Of a DNA stretch of 21,789 nucleotides, positions 8,957 to 17,295 are shown one piece after another; positions within the stretch are counted from its first letter, which is position 1; each line of letters begins with the position of its first letter. The notes below the pieces were generated by a model, which was not told where the DNA came from, did not search any database, and was given only the letters and a program-made list of their open reading frames with translations. The position numbers and the translations under genes were made by a program. The DNA lies in the NCBI GenBank assembly GCA_946479805.1, contig CAMLHP010000021.1, forward strand, positions 1 to 21,789, written 5' to 3'. This DNA comes from an uncultured Gemmatimonadota bacterium. Its GTDB lineage: Bacteria; Gemmatimonadota; Gemmatimonadetes; Gemmatimonadales; GWC2-71-9.

Positions 8957-10373
8957 GACGTCCAGGGTTGGTCACCTTGACAATCGAGCGCAGGAAGCGG
9001 CCGTCGGCGTCAACGTCAGCCAGGTCCGCGATGGTGCCCGGTGGCGGAACCATGGCCCCGTCGGCGTCGATGGCGATCCGCACCTGGGGCCGGTTGAGCA
9101 GGCTGGTGTCCGGGTTGGGAGCTGACACCACCGCCACCTCGAATGTATCGAGAATGACGCAGGTTCCCACCGGGTAGATGCCAATGAGGTTGATGAACGC
9201 CTTCACCAGGACCGGGTCGTAGCCCCGGCGGGGGTTTTCCCACATCTCGCGCAGCACCTGGTCGGGCTCGATGGGCACCGTCTGGTAGCTCCGCCGCGAG
9301 GTGGCGGCATCGAAGCCGTCGGCCACCGCTACGATCCGCGAGAACAGCCCCAGTTCGCGGGGACGGATGGTGCGTGGGTAACCGGTAAGGTCGCGCTTCA
9401 TGTGGTGCTCATGGGCCACGAGGATCGACCGGTACGGGATCTCCTCATAACCCCTGAGGCCGAAGAGCGTGAGCGCGCCGAACCATGGATGCGCCTGCAT
9501 GATGCGCCACTCATGCTCGTCGAGGCCGCCCGTCTTGTTGAGCACGCTGGCGGGCACCCGGGCCTTGCCGATGTCGTGCATCAGAGCGGTCATGCCGAGG
9601 TCGTACAGCTGCAGCTTGGAGAAGCCGAGCTTCTTGCCCAGCGACACGGCGAAGATGCACACGTTGACCGAGTGCTGGAAGGTGTACTCGTCGTAGTCGC
9701 GGATGGCGGTGAGTCCCACCAGGGAGGTCTCGTTGTTCAGCACCTGGTCCACGATCAGCTGCACCGCGCGCTTGACCTTCTTCACGCTGCTGGCACGCCC
9801 CATCCGCACGCTGGTGACCACCTCGCGCGCGACACTGACTCCATGGGTGTACACCCGCTTGGCGAGCTCCCGCTGGCGGGCCTGCTCGTCGACCGAGTCG
9901 GCATCGTCGTGCAGGCGCTCGACCTCGAGGCCGTGCACACCGGCCTGGAAGAGCCGGTCGGACAGTTCCTCGAAGGGCTCCGCCAGTTCGCGCTCGCTCA
10001 CGGCCAGCAGGATGCTCAGGAACGCCTGCCAGTCCCTGCGGCGCACCTCGCGGTGCACCCGCACCACGCCCACTTCGCAGCGCCGGAGCAGCGCGAGGAT
10101 GTTGCTGAAGGACGCGTAGTTGTCGAGCTCGAGGCGCAGCCTCGTGGCATTGACGAAGATGAAGTCGCCCGCCAGCCGGATCTCGAGGTCGGGCTCGGGA
10201 CCGAGCAGCGTCTCGGCGGCGTGCTCGAGGTCATCGAGCGCTCGCTGGACCGTGGCGTTCTCCACCGGGTAGAGCTTGAGGCTCCTGAGCGCGGTGTAGA
10301 ACGCCAGCAGGAACCCGCGTCCGCCGGCGCGGAGGTGGCCTTCCTGGGGAAGGCCCTCGGAGGGGCTGGTCAC
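8925..10373 (-). CDS. HD-GYP-type phosphohydrolase with divergent signature
   Basis: 482 residues. The N-terminal region (about 18-130) is shared with the upstream HEAT protein. An HD-GYP domain follows (about 225-400): His234 in TFQHSVNV, LMHDIGKARVP (His266-Asp267, Lys270), QAHPWFGA (His295), HEHHMKRDLTGYP (His323-His324, GYP 331-333), and VAVADGFDAATSRRSYQ. The usual HHE..DG.GYP reads HHM..DL.GYP, so the metal ligands are kept but the conserved Glu and first Gly are changed. An extra beta-rich tail follows (about 400-482). The family hydrolyses cyclic di-GMP or related dinucleotides; activity here is uncertain. No membrane segment is visible. The start is GTG 10373, overlapping the HEAT gene stop as GTGA, with GAGGGG 9 nt upstream. 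Confidence 0.87.
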   Translation of the reverse strand: MTSPSEGLPQEGHLRAGGRGFLLAFYTALRSLKLYPVENATVQRALDDLEHAAETLLGPEPDLEIRLAGDFIFVNATRLRLELDNYASFSNILALLRRCEVGVVRVHREVRRRDWQAFLSILLAVSERELAEPFEELSDRLFQAGVHGLEVERLHDDADSVDEQARQRELAKRVYTHGVSVAREVVTSVRMGRASSVKKVKRAVQLIVDQVLNNETSLVGLTAIRDYDEYTFQHSVNVCIFAVSLGKKLGFSKLQLYDLGMTALMHDIGKARVPASVLNKTGGLDEHEWRIMQAHPWFGALTLFGLRGYEEIPYRSILVAHEHHMKRDLTGYPRTIRPRELGLFSRIVAVADGFDAATSRRSYQTVPIEPDQVLREMWENPRRGYDPVLVKAFINLIGIYPVGTCVILDTFEVAVVSAPNPDTSLLNRPQVRIAIDADGAMVPPPGTIADLADVDADGRFLRSIVKVTNPGRHGIVPGDYFI

Positions 10374-12033
10374 TCGCCGCCACCCCTCAGCGCACTGCGC
10401 ACTGCGTTGCGGACCACGACGTCCTTCTCCTGGGCGGAGCGCTCCAGCACCTGGCGCGCCTCGGGTGTGCCGATCCGTCCCAGCCCGAGTGCGGCACAGG
10501 CGCGGGTCTCGGGAGATTCCTTCATCCTGAGGAGTCCCTTGCCCTCGAGCAGCGCTGCCAGCGGCTTGATGGCCTGCTCTCCCGCGATGGACCCGTAGGC
10601 CTCGAAGAAGGCCCGCCGCTCGCCGAGATCGGTGCCGGAGCGCCCCTTCCCCTGCACCACCGCCTCGATCCGCCGCAGCGCATTGCGATAGCCTCGCGCA
10701 CCCACCGCGCGGGCGGCCGCCACCCGCACCTCGCGGTCGGCGTCGTCCAGCGCGCGGTCGAGGTGTGACAGCGCACCCGCGGTCCCCACCGCGGCCAGTG
10801 CCTGGGTGGCCAGAAGCCGAAGTTCGGCGGAATGGTGATTGAGCAAGTCACCCAGTCCCGGCACGGCGCCCTGCAGCTTGAGCCGGCCGCAGACCTCCAC
10901 CAGGGCTGGCAGTCCCGGGTGGTCCTCCTGGTGCAGCAGCCGAAGCACTTCGGCCGAATTCTCCGAGGCCAACCGGTCGACCGTGGCCTCGAGCATCTCC
11001 TGAACCGATTCGGAACTGAGCTCGGGAATGGAGGAAAGGATGGTCTCCAGCGCGGCGGGCTTCAGTTCGGCCAATACGTCCCGGACGTCCTCGTCGCCGG
11101 CGCGAACCGTGGATTCGTCCAGTGACTGCACCAATTGCCGCACGATCGCCGGCTGGCTCAGCCGCGCCTCGAAGTCATCGAGCCTGGCCCGGTCGTCGGC
11201 TGCCTCGGGCGGAAGCCGGCTGCCCAACCCCCGCAACTCGCGGAGGATGCTGGCCACAACCTGGAAATCGCCGCGATGCAGCAGGTTGGGGAAGAGGGCG
11301 TCGAGTATCGCGAGGATCTCATCGTGCACCGCGGGGGCCGGTTCCAGCTCGTACAGGTCGAACAGGATGCTCAAGGCGCTGGATCGGACGTCGCGTCCGT
11401 ACTCCCGCTCGACCTCCTGCACGATGTAGCTGATCTCGCTTTCGTCGAGGAAGTACAGGGTGCCGTCGAAGTCCTCGAGGTCCACCACCCCCTGCTGCCG
11501 CGGCGCCTCCTGCTCGACCTGCTCCCTCCGCGCCTCCGGGGTCACGGCAGCGTCCGGCCTGCCCTGGGTCTCCATCGCGTCGGCGTCGGTGAACGGCTCG
11601 GCGAATACGTACGAGATCCACTGGAACTCACGCTCCCACAGCAGCGTGAGCAGGTCGTCGGGGGCGTCGGCGGGGAGATAGCGCGCCCTGTTGACCAGGT
11701 CGAGCAGCTGGATGATCTCGTCGCCTTCCACTCCCCGCTTGAAGGTCAGGACCCGGAGGCCGTCCTTGTACAGCGTCCACGCCAGGCTCTCCGACTTGCT
11801 GAGCTGCTGGTAGACGACCTGCTCCTCCCAGTGGAAGTCGGTTTCCGCCACCACCAGCACCAGCTCATCGGTGGCGGCCCAGATGGGCGTGAATGCCGCG
11901 CGCGCGGCCTGTTCGGCACGCTGGTAGATGGGATTGTTGGGGAGGTACATCTGGAAGGCACGCAGCGCCTTTACCAGGCTCTGGATCAGCTCCGCCACCT
12001 GGGACGGAGGGAGCACCGCAGTGGCGTCGGTCG

Positions 12034-12037
<4 letters not shown>
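10370..12037 (-). CDS. HEAT-repeat protein with the same N-terminal module as the HD-GYP neighbour
   Basis: 555 residues, no enzyme motif seen and no named family recognised with certainty. Residues ~14-120 align without gaps with the N-terminus of the HD-GYP protein around [18 protein letters not shown]. An acidic, low-complexity stretch follows (about 155-200), then helical repeats. The clearest HEAT units are about 375-450 ([36 protein letters not shown]) and 488-552 ([27 protein letters not shown]). Proteins of this kind usually bind other proteins. It starts at GTG 12037, overlapping the trpB stop as GTGA, with GGAG 7 nt upstream, so it is coupled to trpB. No signal peptide or membrane segment is visible, so it is probably cytoplasmic. 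It likely works with the HD-GYP protein; this is inference from the shared module and coupling. Confidence 0.75.
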
Positions 12038-13213
<1,176 letters not shown>

Positions 13214-13236
<23 letters not shown>

Positions 13237-13858
13237 AGACCACCTCCAGGAACGCCTTCACTTGCTCAGGACTCTTGATTCCCGCAGAACGCTCGACGCC
13301 GGAACTTACATCAACGATGTCGGGCTGGACGACCCTCACGGCCTCGGAGACGCTCTCCGGCTTGAGGCCGCCCGCCAGCGCGAACCGGGATCCCCTCGCA
13401 CGCTGCCGCGCGGCCAGCGCCAGGCCGAGGTCCAGCGGGGTGCCGCTCCCGCCCAGGACGTTCGCCACGCGCGGCTCGACCAGCACCACGTCGGCAGCTC
13501 GACTCACGGCATCAACGCGTGGCAGATCGTCCGGTCCCTCGACCCGGACGACGCGCCAGACAGCCAGGCCGGCGCTCATCAGCCTGGCTGCGACATCGTC
13601 GGTGCCTCCGTCATGCAACTGGGCACCGGCCAGCCCGGCGCTCACGCAGTGCTTCTCTATGGCGGCGGCGTCATCGCCGGCAAACACTCCCAGCACCGGG
13701 ACGCCGCCCGCTGCCTGCACGATTGCCCGTGCGCGGGGAATGTCCACCAGCCGCGGGCCCCCCGCGAACACCACGCCGAGCCACGACGCCCCCGCTTCGG
13801 CGGCGAACCGGGCATCCTCGGGCTGCGTCAGGCCGCAGATCTTTGCCTCAACGACCAC
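13214..13858 (-). CDS. trpF: Phosphoribosylanthranilate isomerase
   Basis: 214 residues; isomerises phosphoribosylanthranilate to CdRP. KICGLT near the N-terminus carries the catalytic Cys8; [12 protein letters not shown] and [15 protein letters not shown] form the phosphate-binding end. The position of the catalytic general acid Asp (usually LLD before GG[ST]G) reads [15 protein letters not shown], so Glu128 replaces Asp. QLHG is changed to QLHD and the usual FDW to LDL. The fold and substrate marks remain, so it is still called trpF. It starts at GTG 13858, overlapping trpC by 11 nt. Confidence 0.93.
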
Positions 13859-14639
13859 GGCGCTTCACTCCGCTCAGTTCACTGGCCAGCTGCGCCGGAT
13901 CCGCGGCTGCCGATAGCGCCGTCCCCACCAGCACTCCATCGGCCCCGAGACCGGCTGCGGTCCTGACGTCCTCAGCCGTGCGGATCCCGCTTTCGGCCAC
14001 TGCGACGTGCCCGGCGGGCACCGACGACAGCAGCTGGCCCGCGCGGTCGCGATTGAGGTCGAACGTGTCGAGGTCCCGGCAGTTGACGCCGACGATCCGG
14101 GCCCCGCTGTCCAGGGCGCGGCCGAGCTCTGCGGAATCGTGGACCTCCACCAGCACCTCAAGGTCGGCCTCCCCGGCGAACCGCACCAGTCGCTCCAGTG
14201 ACGCGCCCGGCAGCACCCGAACGATGAGCAGAGCCGCCGACGCTCCCGCAGCACGGGCCTCCAGCAGCTGCTCTTCCGCCAGGATGAAATCCTTCCGCAG
14301 CACCGGCACCGTAACGCTGCCTGCCACCAGCTCGAGGTCGTCGAGCGATCCACCAAACGACGGCTCGTCGGTCAGCACCGAGATGGCGGCGGCACCGGCG
14401 CCGGCGTAGAGCCGGGCTCGATCAGCCAGCCCCATCGAGACGTTTATTTCCCCGGCCGAAGGCGACCTGCGCTTGAGCTCGGCGATCACCCCCACGGTCG
14501 GTCCGTCGAGGCCGGCCGCGAACCCGGGTGCGCGCGGTGCCGCCGCTGCCGCGCGCTCGAGTTCGCGCCGAAGCGGCCGTAGCGCCGCCGCCTTGGCTCG
14601 GGCGTGAGCCAGGATTCCTTCGAGGTGCCGCGGCCCCAT
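13848..14639 (-). CDS. trpC: Indole-3-glycerol phosphate synthase
   Basis: 263 residues; converts CdRP to indole-3-glycerol phosphate. Catalytic and substrate residues are all visible: Glu54 and Lys56 in IAELKRRSPSAG, Lys116 in VLRKDFI, Glu165 in LVEVHD, Asn186 in GVNCRDLDTF, and Glu216-Ser217 in AVAESGIR. It is separate from trpF, not fused as in enterobacteria. ATG 14639 heads the thirteen-gene minus-strand chain and diverges from lexA with 74 bp between starts. A GAAGGG lies 4 nt before the ATG, which is rather close. I see no good minus-strand promoter in the 74 bp, so transcription may come partly from trpD across lexA. Confidence 0.97.
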   Translation of the reverse strand: MGPRHLEGILAHARAKAAALRPLRRELERAAAAAPRAPGFAAGLDGPTVGVIAELKRRSPSAGEINVSMGLADRARLYAGAGAAAISVLTDEPSFGGSLDDLELVAGSVTVPVLRKDFILAEEQLLEARAAGASAALLIVRVLPGASLERLVRFAGEADLEVLVEVHDSAELGRALDSGARIVGVNCRDLDTFDLNRDRAGQLLSSVPAGHVAVAESGIRTAEDVRTAAGLGADGVLVGTALSAAADPAQLASELSGVKRRGR

Positions 14640-14640
14640 C

Positions 14641-14669
14641 TTGCCCTTCGGTCAGGGTTCGGGTAGCTT
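14641..14669 (+). promoter_or_regulatory. Candidate lexA promoter
   Basis: TTGCCC (14641-14646) and TAGCTT (14664-14669) are separated by 17 bp, a weak sigma70-like pair (4/6 and 3/6 matches). It begins 2 bp from the trpC start. A transcript start near 14676 would fall inside the second direct-repeat box, a sensible place for autorepression. Confidence 0.35.
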
Positions 14670-14687
14670 AGTTCGGAGTCTGTTCGG
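14646..14687 (+). promoter_or_regulatory. Tandem direct-repeat boxes, candidate LexA operator
   Basis: TTCGG occurs four times, starting at 14647, 14658, 14672 and 14683 (spacings 11, 14, 11). This makes two boxes: CTTC-N7-GTTC (14646-14660) and a perfect GTTC-N7-GTTC (14671-14685). GTTC-N7-GTTC is the known LexA box of alphaproteobacteria; here it lies just upstream of lexA and around the candidate promoter. The assignment to this LexA is inference. Confidence 0.5.
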
Positions 14688-14713
14688 TCACCTTACCGCT
14701 GGAGCACCTGCCC

Positions 14714-15325
14714 ATGCCGCTCACCAGGCGTCAAAGCGAGATCCTCAGCTACCTGCAGACTCACATCCAGGAGCAGGGCTACGCGCCCAGCTTCGACGAG
14801 ATAGCCGAGCGATTCGGGTTCCAGTCGCTCGCCACGGTACACGAGCATCTCACCAACCTCGAGCGCAAGGGCTACATCCGGCGCTCCTTCAACGCCAGCC
14901 GCGCAATAGAAGTACTGCCGCCCCGGGGCACGGCGTCGGCCACCGAGATCCCATTGCTGGGCCGGGTTGCGGCCGGCATGCCCATCGAATCGCTGATGCA
15001 CGACGAGACCCTGGCCGTGCCCGAGTCCATGCTCCCGCGCCGGGGTCCCAACTATGCGCTTCGGGTGCAGGGAGACTCCATGATCGACGAGCACATCCTC
15101 GATGGCGACCTCGTCGTGGTCCATGGTCAGCAAAGCGCCGAGAATGGAGAGATGGTCATCGCCCTCGTCAACGGCACCGAGGCCACGGTCAAGACGTTCT
15201 ATCGCGAACAGGGCGGCTGGATTCGCCTCCAGCCCGCCAACTCCACCATGCAGCCACTCCGGTTCCTGGAGCGCGACGTGCTGATCCAGGGCATAGTGGT
15301 GGGCGTCATTCGCAAGTACACCTGA
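14714..15325 (+). CDS. lexA: LexA repressor (SOS response transcriptional regulator)
   Basis: 203 residues, full length. An N-terminal winged helix-turn-helix (PSFDEIAERFGFQSLATVHEHL; recognition helix about 39-50) is followed by the S24 peptidase domain. The self-cleavage site is Ala87-Gly88 in LLGRVAAGMP, nucleophile Ser122 in VQGDSMID, and general base Lys160 in ATVKTFYRE. RecA-stimulated self-cleavage would release SOS genes. The recognition helix looks more like the Bacillus type (TVHxHL) than the alphaproteobacterial one. ATG 14714 has GGAG 9 nt upstream. The gene lies inside the trp cluster on the opposite strand, and its stop codon directly abuts the trpD stop at 15326, leaving no terminator space. 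Confidence 0.97.
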   Translation: MPLTRRQSEILSYLQTHIQEQGYAPSFDEIAERFGFQSLATVHEHLTNLERKGYIRRSFNASRAIEVLPPRGTASATEIPLLGRVAAGMPIESLMHDETLAVPESMLPRRGPNYALRVQGDSMIDEHILDGDLVVVHGQQSAENGEMVIALVNGTEATVKTFYREQGGWIRLQPANSTMQPLRFLERDVLIQGIVVGVIRKYT

Positions 15326-16387
15326 TCACCCCGCTCTCGGCGCCGCCCGCCTCAGGTCGCTGAGCACCCGGGCCGCATCACCCTGCTCCAGCGCGGTGCG
15401 TGCCCGCAGCGCGGCATCCGCGAGATCCAACTCGTCTTCGGACACAGCTATCGCGGCCGCCGCATTCAGCAGCACTGCGTTGCGCTCCTCCACGGTTCCG
15501 CCGCCGCCAAGCAATTCCTCGATGCGCGCCGCGTTCTCCGCCGGCGTCCCTCCGGCCAGCCCATCCAGCCTGGAAGAGGCCCAGCCCAGCTCCTCAGGGT
15601 CCAGCCGCCATTCCTGAATCGATCCATTCCGCACTTCCCAGACCGTGGTGAAGCCCATCGGACTGATTTCATCCATTCCTGCGTCTGCATGCAGCACCAT
15701 CGCGCGCAGGGCACCCAGCAGAGCCAGGGCCTCGGCCACCAGCGGACCGCGATCGCGATCAGCCACTCCCACTACCTGTCGCCGCGCGCCGGCCGGATTG
15801 ACCAGCGGGCCCAGCAGGTTCATGACGGTTGGCACCGCCAGCTCCCGCCGCGCCGCTGCCACGTGGCGCATCGCGGGGTGGAAGTTCGGTGCGAAGAGGA
15901 ACACGAGCCCGGCCTCCTTCAATACCTCGGCGCATCGTCCGGGATCGAGATCGATTGCGACGCCCAGCGCCTCCAGCACGTCGGCAGAGCCTGACTTCGA
16001 GGTAAAGCTCCGGTTGCCGTGCTTTGCCACTGGTATGCCGGCACCGGCAACCACAAATGCGGCCGCGGTCGAGAGATTGATGGTGGTGACCGCACCGCCA
16101 CCGGTGCCGCAGGTGTCGACCAGCAAGTCCGGCTGCCCCGTCCTGACAGGCACCATCTCGGCCCTGAGTGCGTCAGCGGCTCCCGCGATTTCCTCGGCGC
16201 GTTCGCCGCGTGCCCTGAGGCCAAAGAGCAGCGCGGCCGACTGGACCGGCGTCGCGCGGCCCTGCATGAGCATGCGAAACGCCGCCGCGGACTCGGCCCG
16301 CGAGAGGGGCTGGCCGAGGGCCACCAGGCGGAGCGCATGCTGGAGCGCCGAATCGGTCACGGGAGTGAGGTCCAGGCGGCGCGTCAT
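15326..16387 (-). CDS. trpD: Anthranilate phosphoribosyltransferase
   Basis: 353 residues; transfers phosphoribose from PRPP to anthranilate. It shows VDTCGTGGG (PRPP loop), INLSTAAAFVVAGAG, VAKHGNRSFTSKSGSADVLE, FAPNFHPAMRHV and NLLGPLVNPAGAR, all standard. It is not fused to a TrpG glutaminase, and trpE/trpG are absent from the window. ATG 16387 has no clear ribosome site. A good promoter lies upstream (16424-16451), giving a leader of about 30 nt, too short for a leader-peptide or T-box attenuator. Downstream it meets lexA tail to tail with 0 bp between stops, and the other trp genes resume beyond lexA. Confidence 0.97.
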   Translation of the reverse strand: MTRRLDLTPVTDSALQHALRLVALGQPLSRAESAAAFRMLMQGRATPVQSAALLFGLRARGERAEEIAGAADALRAEMVPVRTGQPDLLVDTCGTGGGAVTTINLSTAAAFVVAGAGIPVAKHGNRSFTSKSGSADVLEALGVAIDLDPGRCAEVLKEAGLVFLFAPNFHPAMRHVAAARRELAVPTVMNLLGPLVNPAGARRQVVGVADRDRGPLVAEALALLGALRAMVLHADAGMDEISPMGFTTVWEVRNGSIQEWRLDPEELGWASSRLDGLAGGTPAENAARIEELLGGGGTVEERNAVLLNAAAAIAVSEDELDLADAALRARTALEQGDAARVLSDLRRAAPRAG

Positions 16388-16423
16388 CGGCGCGCGCGAA
16401 GCGGGTTGAGGAGCGGCGCCAAG

Positions 16424-16451
16424 GCTATACGGGAAAACGGCCTTTTGTCAA
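16424..16451 (-). promoter_or_regulatory. Sigma70-type promoter for trpD
   Basis: On the minus strand a perfect TTGACA (16451-16446), 16 bp, then TATAGC (16429-16424). The predicted transcript start is near 16417, about 30 nt before the trpD ATG. It is one of very few AT-richer patches in the window. Confidence 0.55.
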
Positions 16452-16460
16452 TTCTGACAA
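16445..16460. promoter_or_regulatory. Inverted repeat overlapping the trpD -35, possible operator
   Basis: TTGTCA (16445-16450) and TGACAA (16455-16460) form perfect 6-bp arms with a 4-bp centre. The left arm as drawn covers the trpD -35 box. A dimeric repressor bound here would block trpD; no candidate protein is known. Confidence 0.4.
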
Positions 16461-16473
16461 TGGGTTGCGCGCC

Positions 16474-16502
16474 TTGAACGGGGGCTCGCGCGCGGCTAGA
16501 TT
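16474..16502 (+). promoter_or_regulatory. Candidate truA promoter giving a leaderless mRNA
   Basis: TTGAAC (16474-16479), 17 bp, TAGATT (16497-16502). Seven bases separate the -10 from the A of ATG 16510, so transcription would begin at the start codon. No ribosome site is present upstream of truA, in agreement. Confidence 0.45.
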
Positions 16503-16509
16503 TCAGTCA

Positions 16510-17295
16510 ATGACACGCACCTTCCTGGCCGAACTGGTGTTCGATGGTCGGGAGTTTGCCGGCTGGCAACGTCAGCCGGATGCGCGCACGGTGCAGCAGC
16601 AGCTGGAAGAAGTGCTGGAACGGCTCGCCGGCCAGCGCATTTCGGCCCAAGCTGCAGGGCGTACCGATGCCGGGGTGCATGCCGAAGGACTGGCAGTGAG
16701 CTTTGCCTTTCCTGCGAGCTGGCAGGAAGTGAAGCTGGCGTCTGCGCTGAATGCACTGCTGCCGGGAGACTGCTGGGTCCGCAGCGTGCGCGCGGTGGCA
16801 GACGGGTTCCACGCCCGGAAGAGCGCCGTCCTGCGGCGCTACCGGTACGTCGTCGGGACCGATGCGGCGGCGAGGTCGCCGTTCCGCCATCCGTACGAAT
16901 GGGCGCTCTGCCGCCCGCTGGACGGGGAGTTGCTGACCCGAGCGGCAGACCAGATCACCGGGACCCACGACTTCGAGTCGTTCTCGGTACGGGGGCAGCA
17001 GAAGCCGCACCACCGCTGCACGGTGCATCTGGCGCGCTGGGTCGAGCGTCCAGCCGAGGCCGGCTTCGACTTCCACGTGGCAGCCGACCGCTTCCTGCAC
17101 CACATGGTGCGAATGCTCGTCGGCACGATGGTGGACATCGCGCGGGAGCGACGTCCGCCCGGTGACATGGAGCGCCTGCTGGCGCTGCGCGACAACCAGC
17201 AGACCAGCGCACCAGCGCCGCCCGAAGGTTTGTATTTCGTTCGCGCCGAGTATCCGGCTGCTGCCCTGGCGGCGCCGACCGAGGAAGCGCAATGA
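16510..17295 (+). CDS. truA: tRNA pseudouridine(38-40) synthase
   Basis: 261 residues; makes pseudouridine at positions 38-40 of the tRNA anticodon arm. The family marks are ELVFDGREFAGWQRQP, the catalytic Asp53 in AAGRTDAGVHAEG, FHARKSAVLRRYRYVV, HDFESFSVRG and DRFLHHMVRMLVGT. I start at ATG 16510; the frame is open upstream to 16465, but those 15 residues have no TruA character. There is no Shine-Dalgarno sequence, and a -10 element sits at leaderless distance. It heads the plus-strand chain truA-htrA-purB-purC-psd-pssA and overlaps htrA as ATGA. Confidence 0.96.
   Translation: MTRTFLAELVFDGREFAGWQRQPDARTVQQQLEEVLERLAGQRISAQAAGRTDAGVHAEGLAVSFAFPASWQEVKLASALNALLPGDCWVRSVRAVADGFHARKSAVLRRYRYVVGTDAAARSPFRHPYEWALCRPLDGELLTRAADQITGTHDFESFSVRGQQKPHHRCTVHLARWVERPAEAGFDFHVAADRFLHHMVRMLVGTMVDIARERRPPGDMERLLALRDNQQTSAPAPPEGLYFVRAEYPAAALAAPTEEAQ

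Noticed and set aside
16388..16423. trp leader peptide, T-box or attenuator before trpD
   Set aside because: The predicted leader is ~30 nt with no Trp-codon-bearing short frame and no alternative hairpins; the trpC leader is at most 74 nt and shows none either.
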